Shown here one piece after another: positions 10,179-20,799 of a stretch of DNA of 64,000 bases. The notes below the pieces were generated by a model that saw only the letters and a program-made list of their open reading frames with translations, had not been told where the DNA came from and did not search any database. Both the position numbers and the translations under genes were made by a program. How positions within the stretch are numbered: the first letter of the stretch is position 1; each line of letters starts with the position of its first letter. Where the stretch lies: assembly GCA_026182355.1 (NCBI GenBank), contig JAPFBL010000223.1, positions 1,193,583 through 1,257,582 of the forward strand, given 5' to 3'. Origin of the DNA: Hermatobates lingyangjiaoensis (Eukaryota; Arthropoda; Insecta; Hemiptera; Hermatobatidae).

Positions 10179-10350
10179 TATCTTAGCCAGACTGGCTGAG
10201 TTAAATATAGTTAATGAGTTAGTTCCACTGAGGTTAGTAATAAGAAATAAAAAAAAAAAAAAAATTACCTACACACACAACACTGATTACACAATGTAAA
10301 TACTATATATAGGTAGGTTATAGGAAAACAACACTCACAGTCAGTTAGGT

Positions 10351-10393
10351 GCTCTTGAAGATGGGATCCAGGCGGACCCGAAACCGGTCGAGC
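10351..10393 (+). ncRNA. Hammerhead-like ribozyme motif, PLE1 right arm
   Basis: GCTC, TTGAAGA, T, GGG, loop, CCC, GAA, ACCGGT, C, GAGC. Stem I GCTC/GAGC is perfect and stem III is the self-complementary hexamer ACCGGT. The first core base is T instead of C. The inverted left arm has the same motif on the minus strand at 7605-7647. Confidence 0.7.
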
Positions 10394-10639
10394 TTTACAG
10401 AGACTTTACGAGGTATGACGGAATGTATTATTACTAATTCTAATATATTTATATCATCTTCAGGGCTACAACATGTTTGTTTTACAATTAGTACTATTAT
10501 TATTACTATTTTCGTTGTTTGTTACATTTTACATGAACATTAACAGAAAGGAATTGATTGATAAATCAGTTATTTTATTAGGCCTCAACCCTTAAAAAAA
10601 TTATATCATATACGTATATATAATTGACTATATATCTTT

Positions 10640-11245
10640 TAAAAAAAATTTAAGTTTATGAGGACTCGGTCAGTTCTTCTGATTCAAATTAAACTCCATT
10701 TCCATAGTTTCGGTTTTTATTTAAAGACCTACAAAACAAAGAGACCTATATAACGAATACAAAGAGGAAATATAAGAAACAAATCGATCATTTAAAAATC
10801 AAGCATACATAAAAAGCGCAATTAGTTAGAAATTTGAAATTACAATAGAAATTTTGACAATAGGTTAGTGAAAGAACATAAACAAGTAAACAATTTTGAA
10901 ACAGAAAAACTAAGTATTACATTAGAGAATATTTTACAAAGAAAAATAGTGTGTGAATTTCAACAATAACTGCCAAGTTTGAATGAACTCGTAACACTGA
11001 ACTGAAAAACAAGCAAGGCGACTAAATTTCAAGAGACAACCAAAAAGTCACTAAAAAATTTTGCATCATTAACAATGTTTAACTTAACATTCCCGATTAA
11101 ATACTATTTAAATTTGAAATGTCACTTTTATAATTAACGGATGACTGATCCTTTCTAATATATAATATTTCCAGATTTTTGCTTCTCTGTTCATCCATTT
11201 TTTTGGTTATTATTTTTATTTCATTAAAATCAAGGTTATGGCCTC
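10640..11245 (-). mobile_element. 5'-truncated Penelope-like element, nuclease C-terminus
   Basis: On the minus strand 11245-11100 encodes LDFNEIKIITKKMDEQRSKN and then LEILYIRKDQSSVNYKSDIS and a stop. This is the C-terminal tail that follows the GIY-YIG nuclease in the PLEs at 32.2 and 35.5 kb. The rest is the 3' tail, with aagtttatgaggactcggtcagttcttc near 10650, the family A terminal words. It is truncated at ~11246, where a family D tail word begins. It preserves the uninterrupted sequence at 11090-11115 into which a Helitron inserted in the sister copy at 35.57 kb. Confidence 0.75.
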
Positions 11246-12080
11246 TGTTCGTTTCTTTCTATGCGTCACAGTTTATTTTAAGTATATTAAAAATTGACTG
11301 TGTGTGGAGTGAAGTTGGTTCAAGCAGGTCGAAAGCGTTATTTACGACCCCTATAAAAGCCAATTGTATGTCTAGGGCTACAAGATTAATACCGTTCTGC
11401 TTGATCTACTGAACAGGCTTTCTGATATAATTCAGCAATGTTATTTTACCCTTCGAGCTAAAGCGCCAGGTGCCTTGAATGTTTTTGTCTACTACTATTC
11501 CACTTTTCTCAGCAAGGTAAACATCGTGATTATAATGAGGCCATAAATTATATCATTATATTATATTATGATAATATATATAATAATATAATAATAATAT
11601 TTTATTATTATATTATATTATTATATCCATAAATGAGGCCTTTCTCAGACTAATTCACCGATTCTTTTGTTATAAGGTTTTGGAAAAATCTATAAGGGAC
11701 TGATTTTATTGGAAATAAAGCAAACAATTGAGATATTTGGTTTCCGAAGTTAACATTGATGCACTCTTCTACTTCGCAGACTGGTCCAGATCATTAGGCA
11801 GGCTTGTCCTCCACTGTACACCATTGACAGAGTTTATGGACTAGGGGCGAGTTATTGTCTCGCTCTGGTATACAGGTCAGTTATATAAATTAAGATCTTT
11901 AGTCTCCCATTATGGTTTAGAAGGATGCTACGTCTTTCTTTTCTGAATGAATGTTTCAATGCAGTTGATATCAAATTGCAGTTAATAGACACAAAACTGT
12001 AGGGTTGCTTCTCAGGGTAGAATCCCTGAGTCAATCTTGTAGACCATTCATATTTTGACTTTTTTCGACCATTACTTCCT
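11246..12080. other. Mixed stretch with a family D word and an AT palindrome
   Basis: gcgtcacagtttattttaag at ~11255 is a family D PLE tail piece. Around 11550-11630 there is a long AT-only imperfect palindrome (ttatattattata type). The short ORFs at 11179-11412 and 11852-12034 show no domains. Confidence 0.45.
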
Positions 12081-12082
12081 CT

Positions 12083-12402
12083 GAAGTTAGCTTAGGTTTA
12101 GTTGCAGTCGCAGTCCCACAAGGGAACCCACATAGGCCGAACATTGCTCCTTTGTGATACTACACAAAGAAGACTGATTCTGCATTGGGAGTCCTAAATT
12201 TTGCCTAACTAGAGTAGGGATTTTTATCGAGTAACTGACATCGTGAAGGCTTAGGACCAACGGATTAACTTTGTCTCTGAGGGAAGATGTGCTCAGATTT
12301 ATTCACCTCCCACGTAAATAAATTGAGGTCCAGAGTGGGTATCGAACCCCGGATCTGCCAGTTCAGAGGCGAGCACGTGGCAACTGAGCTAATCTGGACC
12401 CC
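12083..12402 (-). mobile_element. tRNA-derived SINE copy
   Basis: Minus-strand copy. The head at ~12402 reads ccagattagctcagttgcc, with a B-box gttcgatacccac. The body carries gaggtgaataaatc, and the tail near 12083 reads aacctaagctaac. It is several percent diverged from the 6.2-kb copy and has no clear target duplication. Confidence 0.75.
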
Positions 12403-12479
12403 TGTATGTGTCATATTAGATTATATATCTAACCGTTCACCTCCTGTTTGCAATAGTAATGAAGTCATTCCCTATCAGA

Positions 12480-12600
12480 TTCATGTTATATATATATATA
12501 TATATATATCGGTTTTATATATGATTTATATAATAAATTTATAATGTATAATATATAAATCTATGTTTTTAATCTAAATATATATTATATATTATATTGG
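12480..12600. repeat. (TA)n and AT palindromic stretch
   Basis: Pure A/T run with TA and TATAA alternation; no tail family attached that I recognise. Confidence 0.7.
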
Positions 12601-12870
12601 TAAGATTCCAAGCCTGAGTCCGAGTTCAACTCGACTCGTTCGAAATTCAGACCGGGTTGGGCCCAAAATGTCAATTATTACGTTCTGGTTGGGTCGAGTT
12701 GCGCTTTTATCTCGCTAACATTTTTTTAATGAATATATATTTATATATACGTATACTAAAACGATGTATGGATATTAAAGAATAAACTGCTCTATATACC
12801 TGACCCGGGTGTATATTGCATCGAGCCGGATCGGCCTGGATACTTTATGTCTGATCTTACCTCTACATGA
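12600..12870 (+). repeat. Dispersed repeat with Gly/Cys-rich GC ends, copy 1
   Basis: ccgggttgggcccaaaatgtcaattatta at 12650-12680 matches the reverse complement of 38745-38770. Other shared words are gtatatattg and the repeated cgggtc/gacccgg stretches near both ends. The copies are in opposite orientation (12600-12870 and 38510-38820), which fits a dispersed DNA transposon. Family unknown. Confidence 0.5.
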
Positions 12871-12879
12871 TATAAATAG

Positions 12880-13580
12880 AAATGCAGATAATCAGTGCCC
12901 GCAGTAAAATATTATACTTCATGATACAAGTTATTTTCATCAATAGCCGTCCAAGCTCCCAACAACTAAGAAACAACCTTGCCTTGCCTTGATGACTTGC
13001 AAGAATTGATGACGGTTTCATTGTTTAGAAACCAGTCTCAACAGAGCTACAGCACTAATCAAGAATGAACCAAGGAATCTCCAAGTGGTGAAGCTGATAT
13101 CACATAGCAACACTTTATTCTCTGAGAGAGTGTAAGCCTTCCAAATATTCGTCATATTGATGGAGGTGACTTCATAGGAAAGATGATTGGTGCCTCTACT
13201 TTAAGTTTTAAGTCATGAACAGGTAGTCCAGGAGTAGTCCAAAAATCCAATTGGATAATGAACTGCTTCCTCACTGAAGGTCGACACATCCTGTCTACTT
13301 GCCTGTAATGTGGCCATTCGTTCAACAATGACCTGTGGATGTTCAGTTAGAACCAGTGCTGCAACGACAAACATGGGCTACATCCAAATAGTACAGGATA
13401 AATATTCCCGCCTTTTAGCCAAAGCTAAAATGAGATAGGATGAAGTAAGAGTGTATTGATCACTACTTCAGTCGTCTTATCAGCAATGAAGACTAAAACC
13501 CACCTGTCATCCAGAACTCCTTGTCTTTGCACTTAATCCAAGCGATAGGCCTTCCCCCCCCCGCCCTTCTCCCTTGAATC
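12880..13580. other. Moderate-GC stretch, no ORF recognised
   Basis: Less AT-rich than its surroundings, but all frames are interrupted and I see no motif or repeat ends. It could be a decayed transposon. Confidence 0.4.
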
Positions 13581-13590
13581 ACCCCCTCCT

Positions 13591-13806
13591 CTTGACCTCC
13601 TTTCTCAGCCTCTGACTACTAGCAGCACGTAACATTTTATAACTCTTGACCTCCTTTCTCACCCTCTGACTGCTAGTAGCACGTAACATTTTATAACTCT
13701 TGACCTCCTTTCTCACCCTCTGACTGCTAGTAGCACGTAACATTTTATAACTCTTGACCTCCTTTCTAAGCATCTGACTGCTAGTAGCACGTAATATTTT
13801 ATAACT
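13591..13806. repeat. 54-bp tandem repeat, four copies
   Basis: The word cttgacc recurs at exactly 13591, 13645, 13699, 13753 and 13807, a period of 54 bp. Units carry tgactgctagtagcacgtaa with few differences; the second and third are identical. Because 54 is a multiple of three, one minus-strand frame stays open and gives a repeated KSYKMLRA peptide, which I regard as an artefact. Confidence 0.9.
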
Positions 13807-13819
13807 CTTGACCTATACT

Positions 13820-14135
13820 ACCTAATATGACATGACCAGAAAAGTATATTATTGTCCTGCTTGAAAACACTTACAAGCATCCCTACATAGAGTAGCACAA
13901 TAAGTGGCGGGAAATATTTGTTGCTGCTGGCTGGTTACATTCACCTCTCAGATTTTTTTCCCGACCAGTCTTCATATAGGGTAATTATTGTACAGTTTTA
14001 TGACCTGATAATATTTCCTTGCATTTCATTCCATTATTAAATTAAGACGTATACGTTTTTAAATTCTTTCAAATTTAGATTAACTACTAATTTAATATAA
14101 TGTTTCAAATTTAATATAGTTGATATTCAAATTAT
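13820..14135. other. Intergenic stretch, nothing recognised
   Basis: AT-rich, no ORF or repeat signal. Confidence 0.45.
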
Positions 14136-14141
14136 AATATA

Positions 14142-14485
14142 TATATACAATTAAAAGAAGCGATCCAGCGGACTTTTTTAAATAAAATAAATTCAAAACG
14201 AAGGAAACACACAGAAAGACACATACATAACTCACATTGATATTTAGACCATCGTCGTCATCAGGAGGTGTGAAGAGCAAAGAGTCCCGCAGGCTGAGCG
14301 CCCTGCCTTCCTGCGGGACTCTTCGCTCTTCACACCTCCTGATGACGACGATGGTCGAAATATCGATGTGAGTTATGTATGTGTCTTTCTGTGTGTTTCC
14401 TTCGTTTTGAATTTATTATAATATAACATATATAATATAATATACATTATATTATATAATACTTAACATAATATATATTATGTTA

Positions 14486-14517
<32 letters not shown>

Positions 14518-14520
14518 AAG
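14142..14520. repeat. Head-to-head PLE tails (family C), then TA array
   Basis: The minus copy (14142-14280) and plus copy (14310-14415) share cttcgttttgaatttatt, gtgtctttctgtgtgtttcc and the core cctgatgacgacgatgg. They meet at agagtcccgcagg/cctgcgggactct. A (TA)n-rich stretch follows to 14515. Family C is the tail of the third PLE at the right edge of the window; further copies lie at 24500-24760, 34125-34320 and 49125-49250. Confidence 0.75.
14331..14372 (+). ncRNA. Hammerhead-like ribozyme motif, PLE family C
   Basis: CACACCTC, CTGATGA, C, GAC, GATG loop, GTC, GAA, ATAT, C, GATGTGAG. Six of eight flank positions pair as stem I. The cleavage-position base is C, and ATAT is the self-complementary stem III word. 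Confidence 0.65.
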
Positions 14521-14529
14521 GATATAAAT

Positions 14530-16260
14530 GTATATATATATATATATAAAAGTTAATAATAACTAATATAGTCAATTGTAGAATAAACAAAATTGACAAA
14601 GCAGTTGTACAATTATGTTAAACAAATTAAACAGTTTACTTGACTATTATTATTACTTTTGTTTAAACATTCGATGCCTGGGATTCATAATAAACATATT
14701 TAAAATTGATTATTATCAGAAGTAGAAAAGCTACAAAGTCTTATATATCATTGATCCAAAGTTAATCTTAACTTAGCCTGTATTCCGTAAGATTCAATAA
14801 TGTTTATTTTAGAAAAAATGAACATGTCAATATTTTACAGAAACAATAGTGTTTTATGTATATACCTTGGATTCATTAGGAAAGATAGTGGCTTGTTTGT
14901 AAGGTTTCCCTGTGAGTACTCAGCTCAGTGCAGCAGTACTGAAGTGCATAGACAGGGATCAAGTTAGATCGGCATTTACAAAGGAACCATTCATACTCCG
15001 TAAGTTGCATTCAAAACTTGGTATGATTGCTTAATGTGACTTCAACTGTATAAGATATAGAGTCAATGTGAAAGACGTAGGGTATCTCATTTTAGAAATT
15101 TTTGTAGTCTATACTTTTCTAGGAAGTAGGACATTACCTTATTATAAGAAAGAAGACATGATATATTTTTCGGTGTTACAGTTTTGGTCTGACTGTTGGT
15201 GGAGGAATTCTGATATGTCTAATTCATAACACGGGCCAACGACAAAAGAATTGTTGTCATGGTTCCCAAGGTGTTAGAGATTCCAAAAATGCTGTCACTT
15301 TTTCTCTATCAGGTTTAGTTTTTCTTCTATGGTATACCTCTCTCTGTACGAAGATGACAGCTACAATAAAGACTATCAAATCGAGAAAACAATATTTTTA
15401 TTTAACTTTAAGACACAATTTTATTAGTGATACCAAAATATTTGCCATACATATGCAAATAAGTATGCAATACATTTGGATCTCAACGAATATCCCCCGC
15501 AAATATAATAAAACACATTTGGTTTGTTTAAGGAATGTCGCCTAGGAGAGGATGTAACCATGATTAATTATACTCCAAAAATCTGCAACGGAAGTAAAAA
15601 CTTTAAAGTTTGTGATGTCATAGATCTATTTAACATAGATCACAATAACGACATGCAATTCTATTTATGATGCTAGTATGTATTTAGAAATATGCTAAAC
15701 TTTAAGGTAAATAAAGGTATTAAATAGGAAATATATCCATATTTTTGACCTGATGAGAAAAAATTAGTATGATTTTCGGAATCAGCAATCATATATTTAT
15801 CTAAATCAGCTTAGTAACTTTGAGCAACAAAAAATGTCTTGACCAGTGTAATCCATTCGACTTTAGGTTCTCCTGTCTTGAGTATTGTTGTTGTTATTTC
15901 TTTGTTTTGCATCAGAAACCTTTTTCCGAAGCTGGCTTGTTGTATTCCATTCACGTTCTAGTTCTCCCCGGCTTGCCCTTCTGACATCATTGGGTCTTAA
16001 GGAAACATGACGCAGTATTGGCAAAGCCGTCCGTCCGTCCCTAACGCTCTTGTCTCCATTTCATTACTTTGAATCTCAATATGATTCTGGCCTAACTTTC
16101 ATGATTTATATTCTACTTTCATACAAGTAGTGTTATAAAGAATTGTTTTCATGGTACAATTTGTCCATGACAACATGGAAACCTTAAGACGTATACGTCT
16201 CAATGTGAATTGCATTAAGACGTATAAAGTTATTCTGGGTATACCATTCCCAGTATAAGT
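14530..16260. other. Long intergenic stretch, no gene seen
   Basis: AT-rich. The 63-codon ORF at 15354-15545 shows no domain. Near 16265-16310 there is an inverted repeat built on tatcctagtatag/ctatactaggata. Confidence 0.5.
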
Positions 16261-16317
16261 ACTACTATACTTATCCTAGTATAGTAGCTATACCTGCTCC
16301 TATACTAGGATAACTAA

Positions 16318-16476
16318 TAGTACTCATTGACAATTAATTTTGGATAAATTCCAGTTTTGTTTCGATCATTTAAACAATTAAGTTTTGAAAGTTCATATAA
16401 TGTTTCTTTTTTGTTTTTTCAAGTTATATTGTAATTAAATTTAACTAAAAAATTTTAAAATCTAAATAAATTCAGA
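16318..16476. repeat. Direct repeat, left copy (160 bp)
   Basis: Matches 18006-18166 over ~160 bp in the same orientation (shared words ttgtttcgatcatttaaac and aagttcatataatgttt), with about 10% differences. The LINE fragment lies between the two copies. Confidence 0.75.
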
Positions 16477-16509
16477 ATTTAAATCAATTTTTATAAATTT
16501 GAATTTATA

Positions 16510-16625
16510 AAATTGTGTTGGGGAATTTCAAAAATTATCTTTCCATACACACAAAAAAAAGAGATTCATAAGAAAACTAACGCGTTTCAAACACTTGGTG
16601 TTGTTTAGGTTTACATCTAAAAAAA
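16510..16625 (-). repeat. PLE-tail-like relic (family K/L type)
   Basis: On the minus strand: aacaacaccaagtgtttg then GAA, ACGCGT, T. The CTGANGA box has decayed to CTAAACA. Its inner end ttgaaattcccc also occurs at 17820-17833. Confidence 0.4.
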
Positions 16626-17060
16626 AATATACATTTATGTCAGCTTTAAGAACATCCGAGTGAATTATTTAAAACTAAATACAATGCATGAATGTTGAAT
16701 GGCCGTATTAAGGTTTTTACGAAGGGAATTAGTATGAAAAATGACTTAATTAACCCTGAACTTTAATAAATCATGACAATGTTCTGAAACATGGACCAAA
16801 TTATAAGTAACAATGATTTCTAATTACCTGCACTGTTGAGATGTTGATCTACGGGAGTTGCTTAGGAAGGGTTGAGGCTGAAGGAGTGTTGGTAGGTTAA
16901 AAAGTGGTTCGGAGAAATATGGGAAATCTTGGCAGGTTTTTTGTTTATTTTTGTATTTTATTCTAGCATGTTCCACTGTGTATTACATCCTTTATCGTCA
17001 AATTTTACACAATACTTCTTTCATTAACACTACGAAATACTTATTTTACTTATTCTACAT

Positions 17061-17480
17061 TCATTCATAATTCAACATTATAACTTTTTTTTCTAAAATG
17101 TCTATACTGTACAAAATTTTTACAAATTCTTTATAAAAACCTTTTTTAATTAATGAGGAAGGCCTAACGGGCCACTCCTCTCCACAAACCAAGACCTTAC
17201 GTATGAGAGCCAGTCTTTGTGGTTCCCTCAAACAGCACTCATACATCATGTGTCTAGGAGATTGGAGTGTCTCTGTGTTACATGGGCATGATACGAGTAG
17301 ACTAGGAGCTATTTTCAACCTGCTCAAGTATTCTTTAAATGGCCCATGTCCTGTCATATATTGGCATATTTTATAGTTTATTTGGAAATGTTTCATGGAT
17401 AATCTTTGTTTTATACTAGGAAAATATTCCTTTGTTAGAAGGCCTTTAGAGGATTCCTCCCAATTTGTTTCTCATCGTGC
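17061..17480 (-). pseudogene. Non-LTR retrotransposon ORF2 C-terminus
   Basis: The frame runs beyond the 111-codon ORF at 17061-17396 to about 17480, with EESSKGLLTKEYFPSIKQRL upstream of the internal Met. It contains ICQYMTGHGPFKEYL and then a CPC...H...C cluster (SCPCNTET, RHMMYECC), the C-terminal pattern of R1/I/LOA-type LINE ORF2 proteins: a TGHG block followed by a Cys/His knuckle. A stop near 17060 ends the protein. The RNase H part lies just upstream at 17472-17759 in a different frame, so the ORF is broken. Exact clade not assignable by eye. Confidence 0.7.
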
Positions 17481-17759
17481 CACTGTTTGTCTAGCGAGAC
17501 TTTCTTTGATGTAGGACGTGGGATATTTTTCGTAAATAAAGTCCAAGATGTTGTCCTGCCCCCCCCCCCCCCCACCCATAGCTCCAGCATCCGCTAACTC
17601 GTTCTCTATGTTTCCTATGTGTGCTTTGACCTTTCGAAATATTATTGTTCTCCCCAATTTTTTAATTCTATAATGTATAATGTATTCTATAATCTTGGTA
17701 TATTTACCTAACTGGACATTGAAACATGGCTGTTTTGCATCAAGAATAATATCTTTCAA
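17472..17759 (-). pseudogene. LINE RNase H domain fragment
   Basis: The 95-codon frame contains KVKAHIGNIENELADAGA, the RNase H signature in which the His of the KAH block and the Asp of NELAD are conserved in retroelement RNase H domains. A C-homopolymer at 17562-17576 inserts a Gly run directly after it (AMGGGGGGQD), probably a slippage expansion. LARQTVAR follows and the frame then shifts relative to the downstream C-terminus. The reverse transcriptase that should lie upstream (above 17760) is missing, so the copy is 5'-truncated. Confidence 0.75.
17562..17576. repeat. Poly-C tract inside the LINE fragment
   Basis: About 15 C in a row on the plus strand, unusual in this AT-rich DNA; similar runs are at ~24346 (G) and ~26872 (C). 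Confidence 0.9.
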
Positions 17760-18005
17760 ACTTGATCTTTAATTTAATCTTTTATATTAAACTTTTTTTT
17801 TTGATATAGAGATATAATTTTTGAAATTCCCCGACATGAGTAAATACCACACTATAACAGATTGCACAAGTAATGAATTTATAATATAGTTTTTTTTTCG
17901 CAGGATTAAATGATGAATAGTCCCCGCTACGAGAATTATCAATTAAATGGATAATTTCAAATACTCTCCATTCAGAGGAATCTAATATACCTGCCCTAGC
18001 ACAGC

Positions 18006-18166
18006 TAATAGCACTCATCGACAATTAATTTCTGTTGATAAATTCCAGTTTTGTTTCGATCATTTAAACAATTAAGTTCTGAAAGTTCATATAATGTTTT
18101 CTTTTTGTTTTTTCAAATTATACTGAAATTAAATTTAACTAGAAAATTTTAAAATCTAAATAAATT
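18006..18166. repeat. Direct repeat, right copy (160 bp)
   Basis: Pairs with 16318-16476 around the LINE fragment. Just inside it, 17782-18005 is an unrecognised 80-codon minus-strand frame with no domain. Confidence 0.75.
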
Positions 18167-18231
18167 AATATTTTAGAAAACTGGAATGGCTGCGAATATG
18201 TGACTCAAATTTTATTTTGTATAGCCTGTAG

Positions 18232-18800
18232 TTACAAGGGCGGTTTGATAAGTCCGTGACTTTTTGAATAAAACAACATTTTTTCGGCAAAGAAACATTT
18301 TATTTTTCTACATAGTCACCTTTTAGCTCGATACATTTAGTTCAGGGTTTTTCTAATTTTTTTATTCCCTCCAAATCATAATCTCAAAATACGCGTTTGT
18401 TTCGGTAATGACTCAAATTCAAAGTGGTTCATTCGACTCAAATCTCTTACCGCCCAGCCATTTCTTTAGGTTTGGAAACAGAAAATAGTCGCATGGGGCT
18501 AAATCAGGAGAATATGCTGGATGGGGTAGCAGTTCGTTCCTAATTCGTGGATTTTGGCCATCTTGACTAGACAAGTGTGCACACGTGCATTGTCTTGATG
18601 GAACAGCACTTTCTTCTGTGTCAAATGCAGACGTTTTAGCTTCAAATCAACGTCGAAACTGTTCAAAAGCTTTGAATATTATTCGCCACTGATCGTTTTA
18701 CCTTTCTCGAGGTAATCGATGTGAATGACACCACGTGCATCCCAAAAAACTGTGGCCATGACCTTGTTGGCTGACAGACTCTGACTTTCTTTGTTTAACA
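18232..18800 (-). pseudogene. mariner transposase pseudogene with one terminal repeat
   Basis: The end at ~18232 reads acaagggcggtttgataag, a mariner terminal repeat. On the minus strand, fragments in one or two frames read VMATVFWDARGVIHIDYLEK, GKTISGEYYSKLL, KKVLFHQDNARVHT and KMAKIHELG. These include the first catalytic Asp block (FWDARG) and the second (HQDN) of mariner DD34D transposases. The region of the third Asp is frameshifted, and the N-terminal helix-turn-helix part is missing beyond ~18800, where SINE sequence begins. Dead copy. Confidence 0.85.
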
Positions 18801-18829
18801 TCTTCTCCGAAAGACTAACTGCTTAGTTT

Positions 18830-18905
18830 TACTCACCTCCCATGTGAATAAATCGAGGGCCAGGTTAGGATCGAACCCCCGACCTACTAGTTCAAAGGTC
18901 CGAAG
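18830..18905 (-). mobile_element. SINE head fragment
   Basis: cctcccatgtgaataaatcg and ggatcgaacccccgacc match the SINE head region on the minus strand. It is truncated by or joined to the mariner copy. Confidence 0.65.
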
Positions 18906-19232
18906 CGTAAACTAAAGAAGCGTAAAGGTGAGAATCGTAACCAATGTCAAGTGAGAAAACATGTTTGTCTAACAAACACAAAAACAACAATAACAGTACA
19001 ACTATCGCATTGGTATCCTTATTAAATATTTAATAACTTAAAATTTAATTTAATTTGTTGTTGTTGAATAAAACTTCATTTGTGTGGAAACTTTGTTTGT
19101 TTATTCATTTTACCTCAGAATGAGTAAATACCACACAATTGCGGATTGCACAACTAATGATTTATTAAATATTTGTATTATTATTAAAATAGAAATTATT
19201 AATATTATTTTGTTTATTGAAGAGTTATTTAA

Positions 19233-19565
19233 GTGTAAGGTTAGGTTAGCTATCGGTAGACGTTTTACGAAAGGACACGCATAGTCGAATATTGACTCTT
19301 TGTGATAACACAAAATCAACATTCTATATTGAGAGTCCTAAATTTTGTCTAACTAAAGTGTATTTAGAGCAGGGATCTTTTACCTGACGTAGTACAGGCT
19401 TGGTACTGGCAGGTGAACATAAAGCTGCTCAGAGCTCAGAGAGCTGACATACTCAACTTTATTTACCTCCCGCGTGAATAATTCGATAAGCAGGGTGGGT
19501 ATTGAACTCGGGATATAGTGACGGTCCTGAGGTGAGCACGTTGTCACAGGACTAATCTCGCCCCT
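19233..19565 (-). mobile_element. tRNA-derived SINE copy heading the 148-bp array
   Basis: On the minus strand the head (gggcgagattagtcctgtg) lies near 19565 and the tail ends in ctaacctaacc at 19233. The body contains gtaaaagatccctgctcta and tagttagacaaaatttagg-type words shared with the other copies. Its head and upstream flank are the sequence amplified in the tandem array that follows. Confidence 0.8.
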
Positions 19566-20786
19566 AAGGATAAAGGTAAACAAACCTTTTAGTAATTCAT
19601 ACAACTTTATTTACCTCCCGCGTGAATAATTCGATAAGCAGGGTGGGTATTGAACTCGGGATATAGTGACGGTCCTGAGGTGAGTACGTTGTCACAGGAC
19701 TAATCTCGCCCCTAAGGATAAAGGTAAACAAACCTTTTAGTAATTCATACAACTTTATTTACCTCCCGCGTGAATAATTCGATAAGCAGGGTGGGTATTG
19801 AACTCCGGATATAGTGACGGTCCTGAGGTGAGCGCGTTGTCACTGGACTAATCTCGCCCCTAAGGATAAAGGTAAACAAACCTTTTAGTACTTCATACAA
19901 CTTTATTTACCTCCCGCGTGAATAATTCGATAAGCAGGGTGGGTATTGAACTCGGGATATAGTGACGGTCCTGAGGTGAGCACGTTGTCACAGGACTAAT
20001 CTCGCCCCTAAGGATAAAGGTAAACAAACCTTTTAGTAATTCATACAACTTTATTTACCTCCCGCGTGAATAATTCGATAAGCAGGGTGGGTATTGAACT
20101 CGGGATATAGTGACGGTCCTGAGGTGAGTACGTTGTCACAGGACTAATCTCGCCCCTAAGGATAAAGGTAAACAAACCTTTTAGTAATTCATACAACTTT
20201 ATTTACCTCCCGCGTGAATAATTCGATAAGCAGGGTGGGTATTGAACTCCGGATATAGTGACGGTCCTGAGGTGAGCGCGTTGTCACTGGACTAATCTCG
20301 CCCCTAAGGATAAAGGTAAACAAACCTTTTAGTACTTCATACAACTTTATTTACCTCCCGCGTGAATAATTCGATAAGCAGGGTGGGTATTGAACTCTGG
20401 ATATAGTGATGGTCCTGAGGTGAGCACGTTGTCACTGGACTAATCTCACCCCTAAGGATAAAGGTAAACAAACCTTTTAGTAATTCATACAACTTTATTT
20501 ACCTCCCGCGTGAATAATTCGATAAGCAGGGTGGGTATTGAACTCCGGATATAGTGATGGTCCTGAGGTGAGCACGTTGTCACTGGACTAATCTCACCCC
20601 TAAGGATAAAGGTAAACAAACCTTTTAGTACTTCATACAACTTTATTTACCTCCCGCGTGAATAATTCGATAAGCAGGGTGGGTATTGAACTCCGGATAT
20701 AGTGATGGTCCTGAGGTGAGCACGTTGTCACTGGACTAATCTCACCCCTAAGGATAAAGGTAAACAAACCTTTTAGTACTTCATAC
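19455..20786 (-). repeat. 148-bp tandem array of SINE heads, nine units
   Basis: The word aactttatt recurs at 19455, 19603, 19751, 19899, 20047, 20195, 20343, 20491, 20639 and 20787, an exact period of 148 bp. Each unit holds ~106 bp of SINE head (with A- and B-box-like words on the minus strand) plus ~42 bp of flank (aaggataaaggtaaacaaac). By diagnostic bases, units 1-3 and 4-6 form two copies of one 444-bp block. Units 7-9 form a second subgroup with gatggtcc and ctcacccc. The array breaks off at 20787 inside a unit. Confidence 0.95.
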
Positions 20787-20799
20787 AACTTTATTACAA

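Larger units (their letters stand above)
7552..10445 (-). mobile_element. Penelope-like element 1, near full length, inverted terminal repeats
   Basis: Inverted arms of ~200 bp (7552-7752 and 10246-10445) enclose a minus-strand body encoding reverse transcriptase and a GIY-YIG nuclease. Each arm contains a ribozyme-like motif and a poly-T/A tract at its inner edge. A 37-bp stretch of the 5' leader (10206-10242) is repeated in direct orientation just outside the left arm (7518-7554, 1 mismatch). This is expected if a second tandem unit once followed the 3' end. The ORF is broken by at least two frameshifts, so this copy is not autonomous, although the arms remain nearly identical. Confidence 0.85.

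Noticed and set aside
13579..13773. 64-codon ORF with an 18-residue repeated peptide
   Set aside because: The repeat unit is 54 bp, so any stop-free frame stays open; there is no other coding evidence.
17472..17759. Functional RNase H gene
   Set aside because: The RT is missing upstream, a poly-C expansion sits inside, and the downstream part is in another frame.
19455..20786. Regularly spaced repeats as a CRISPR array
   Set aside because: The whole 148-bp unit is repeated with no unique spacers, the DNA is eukaryotic, and the unit derives from a SINE.
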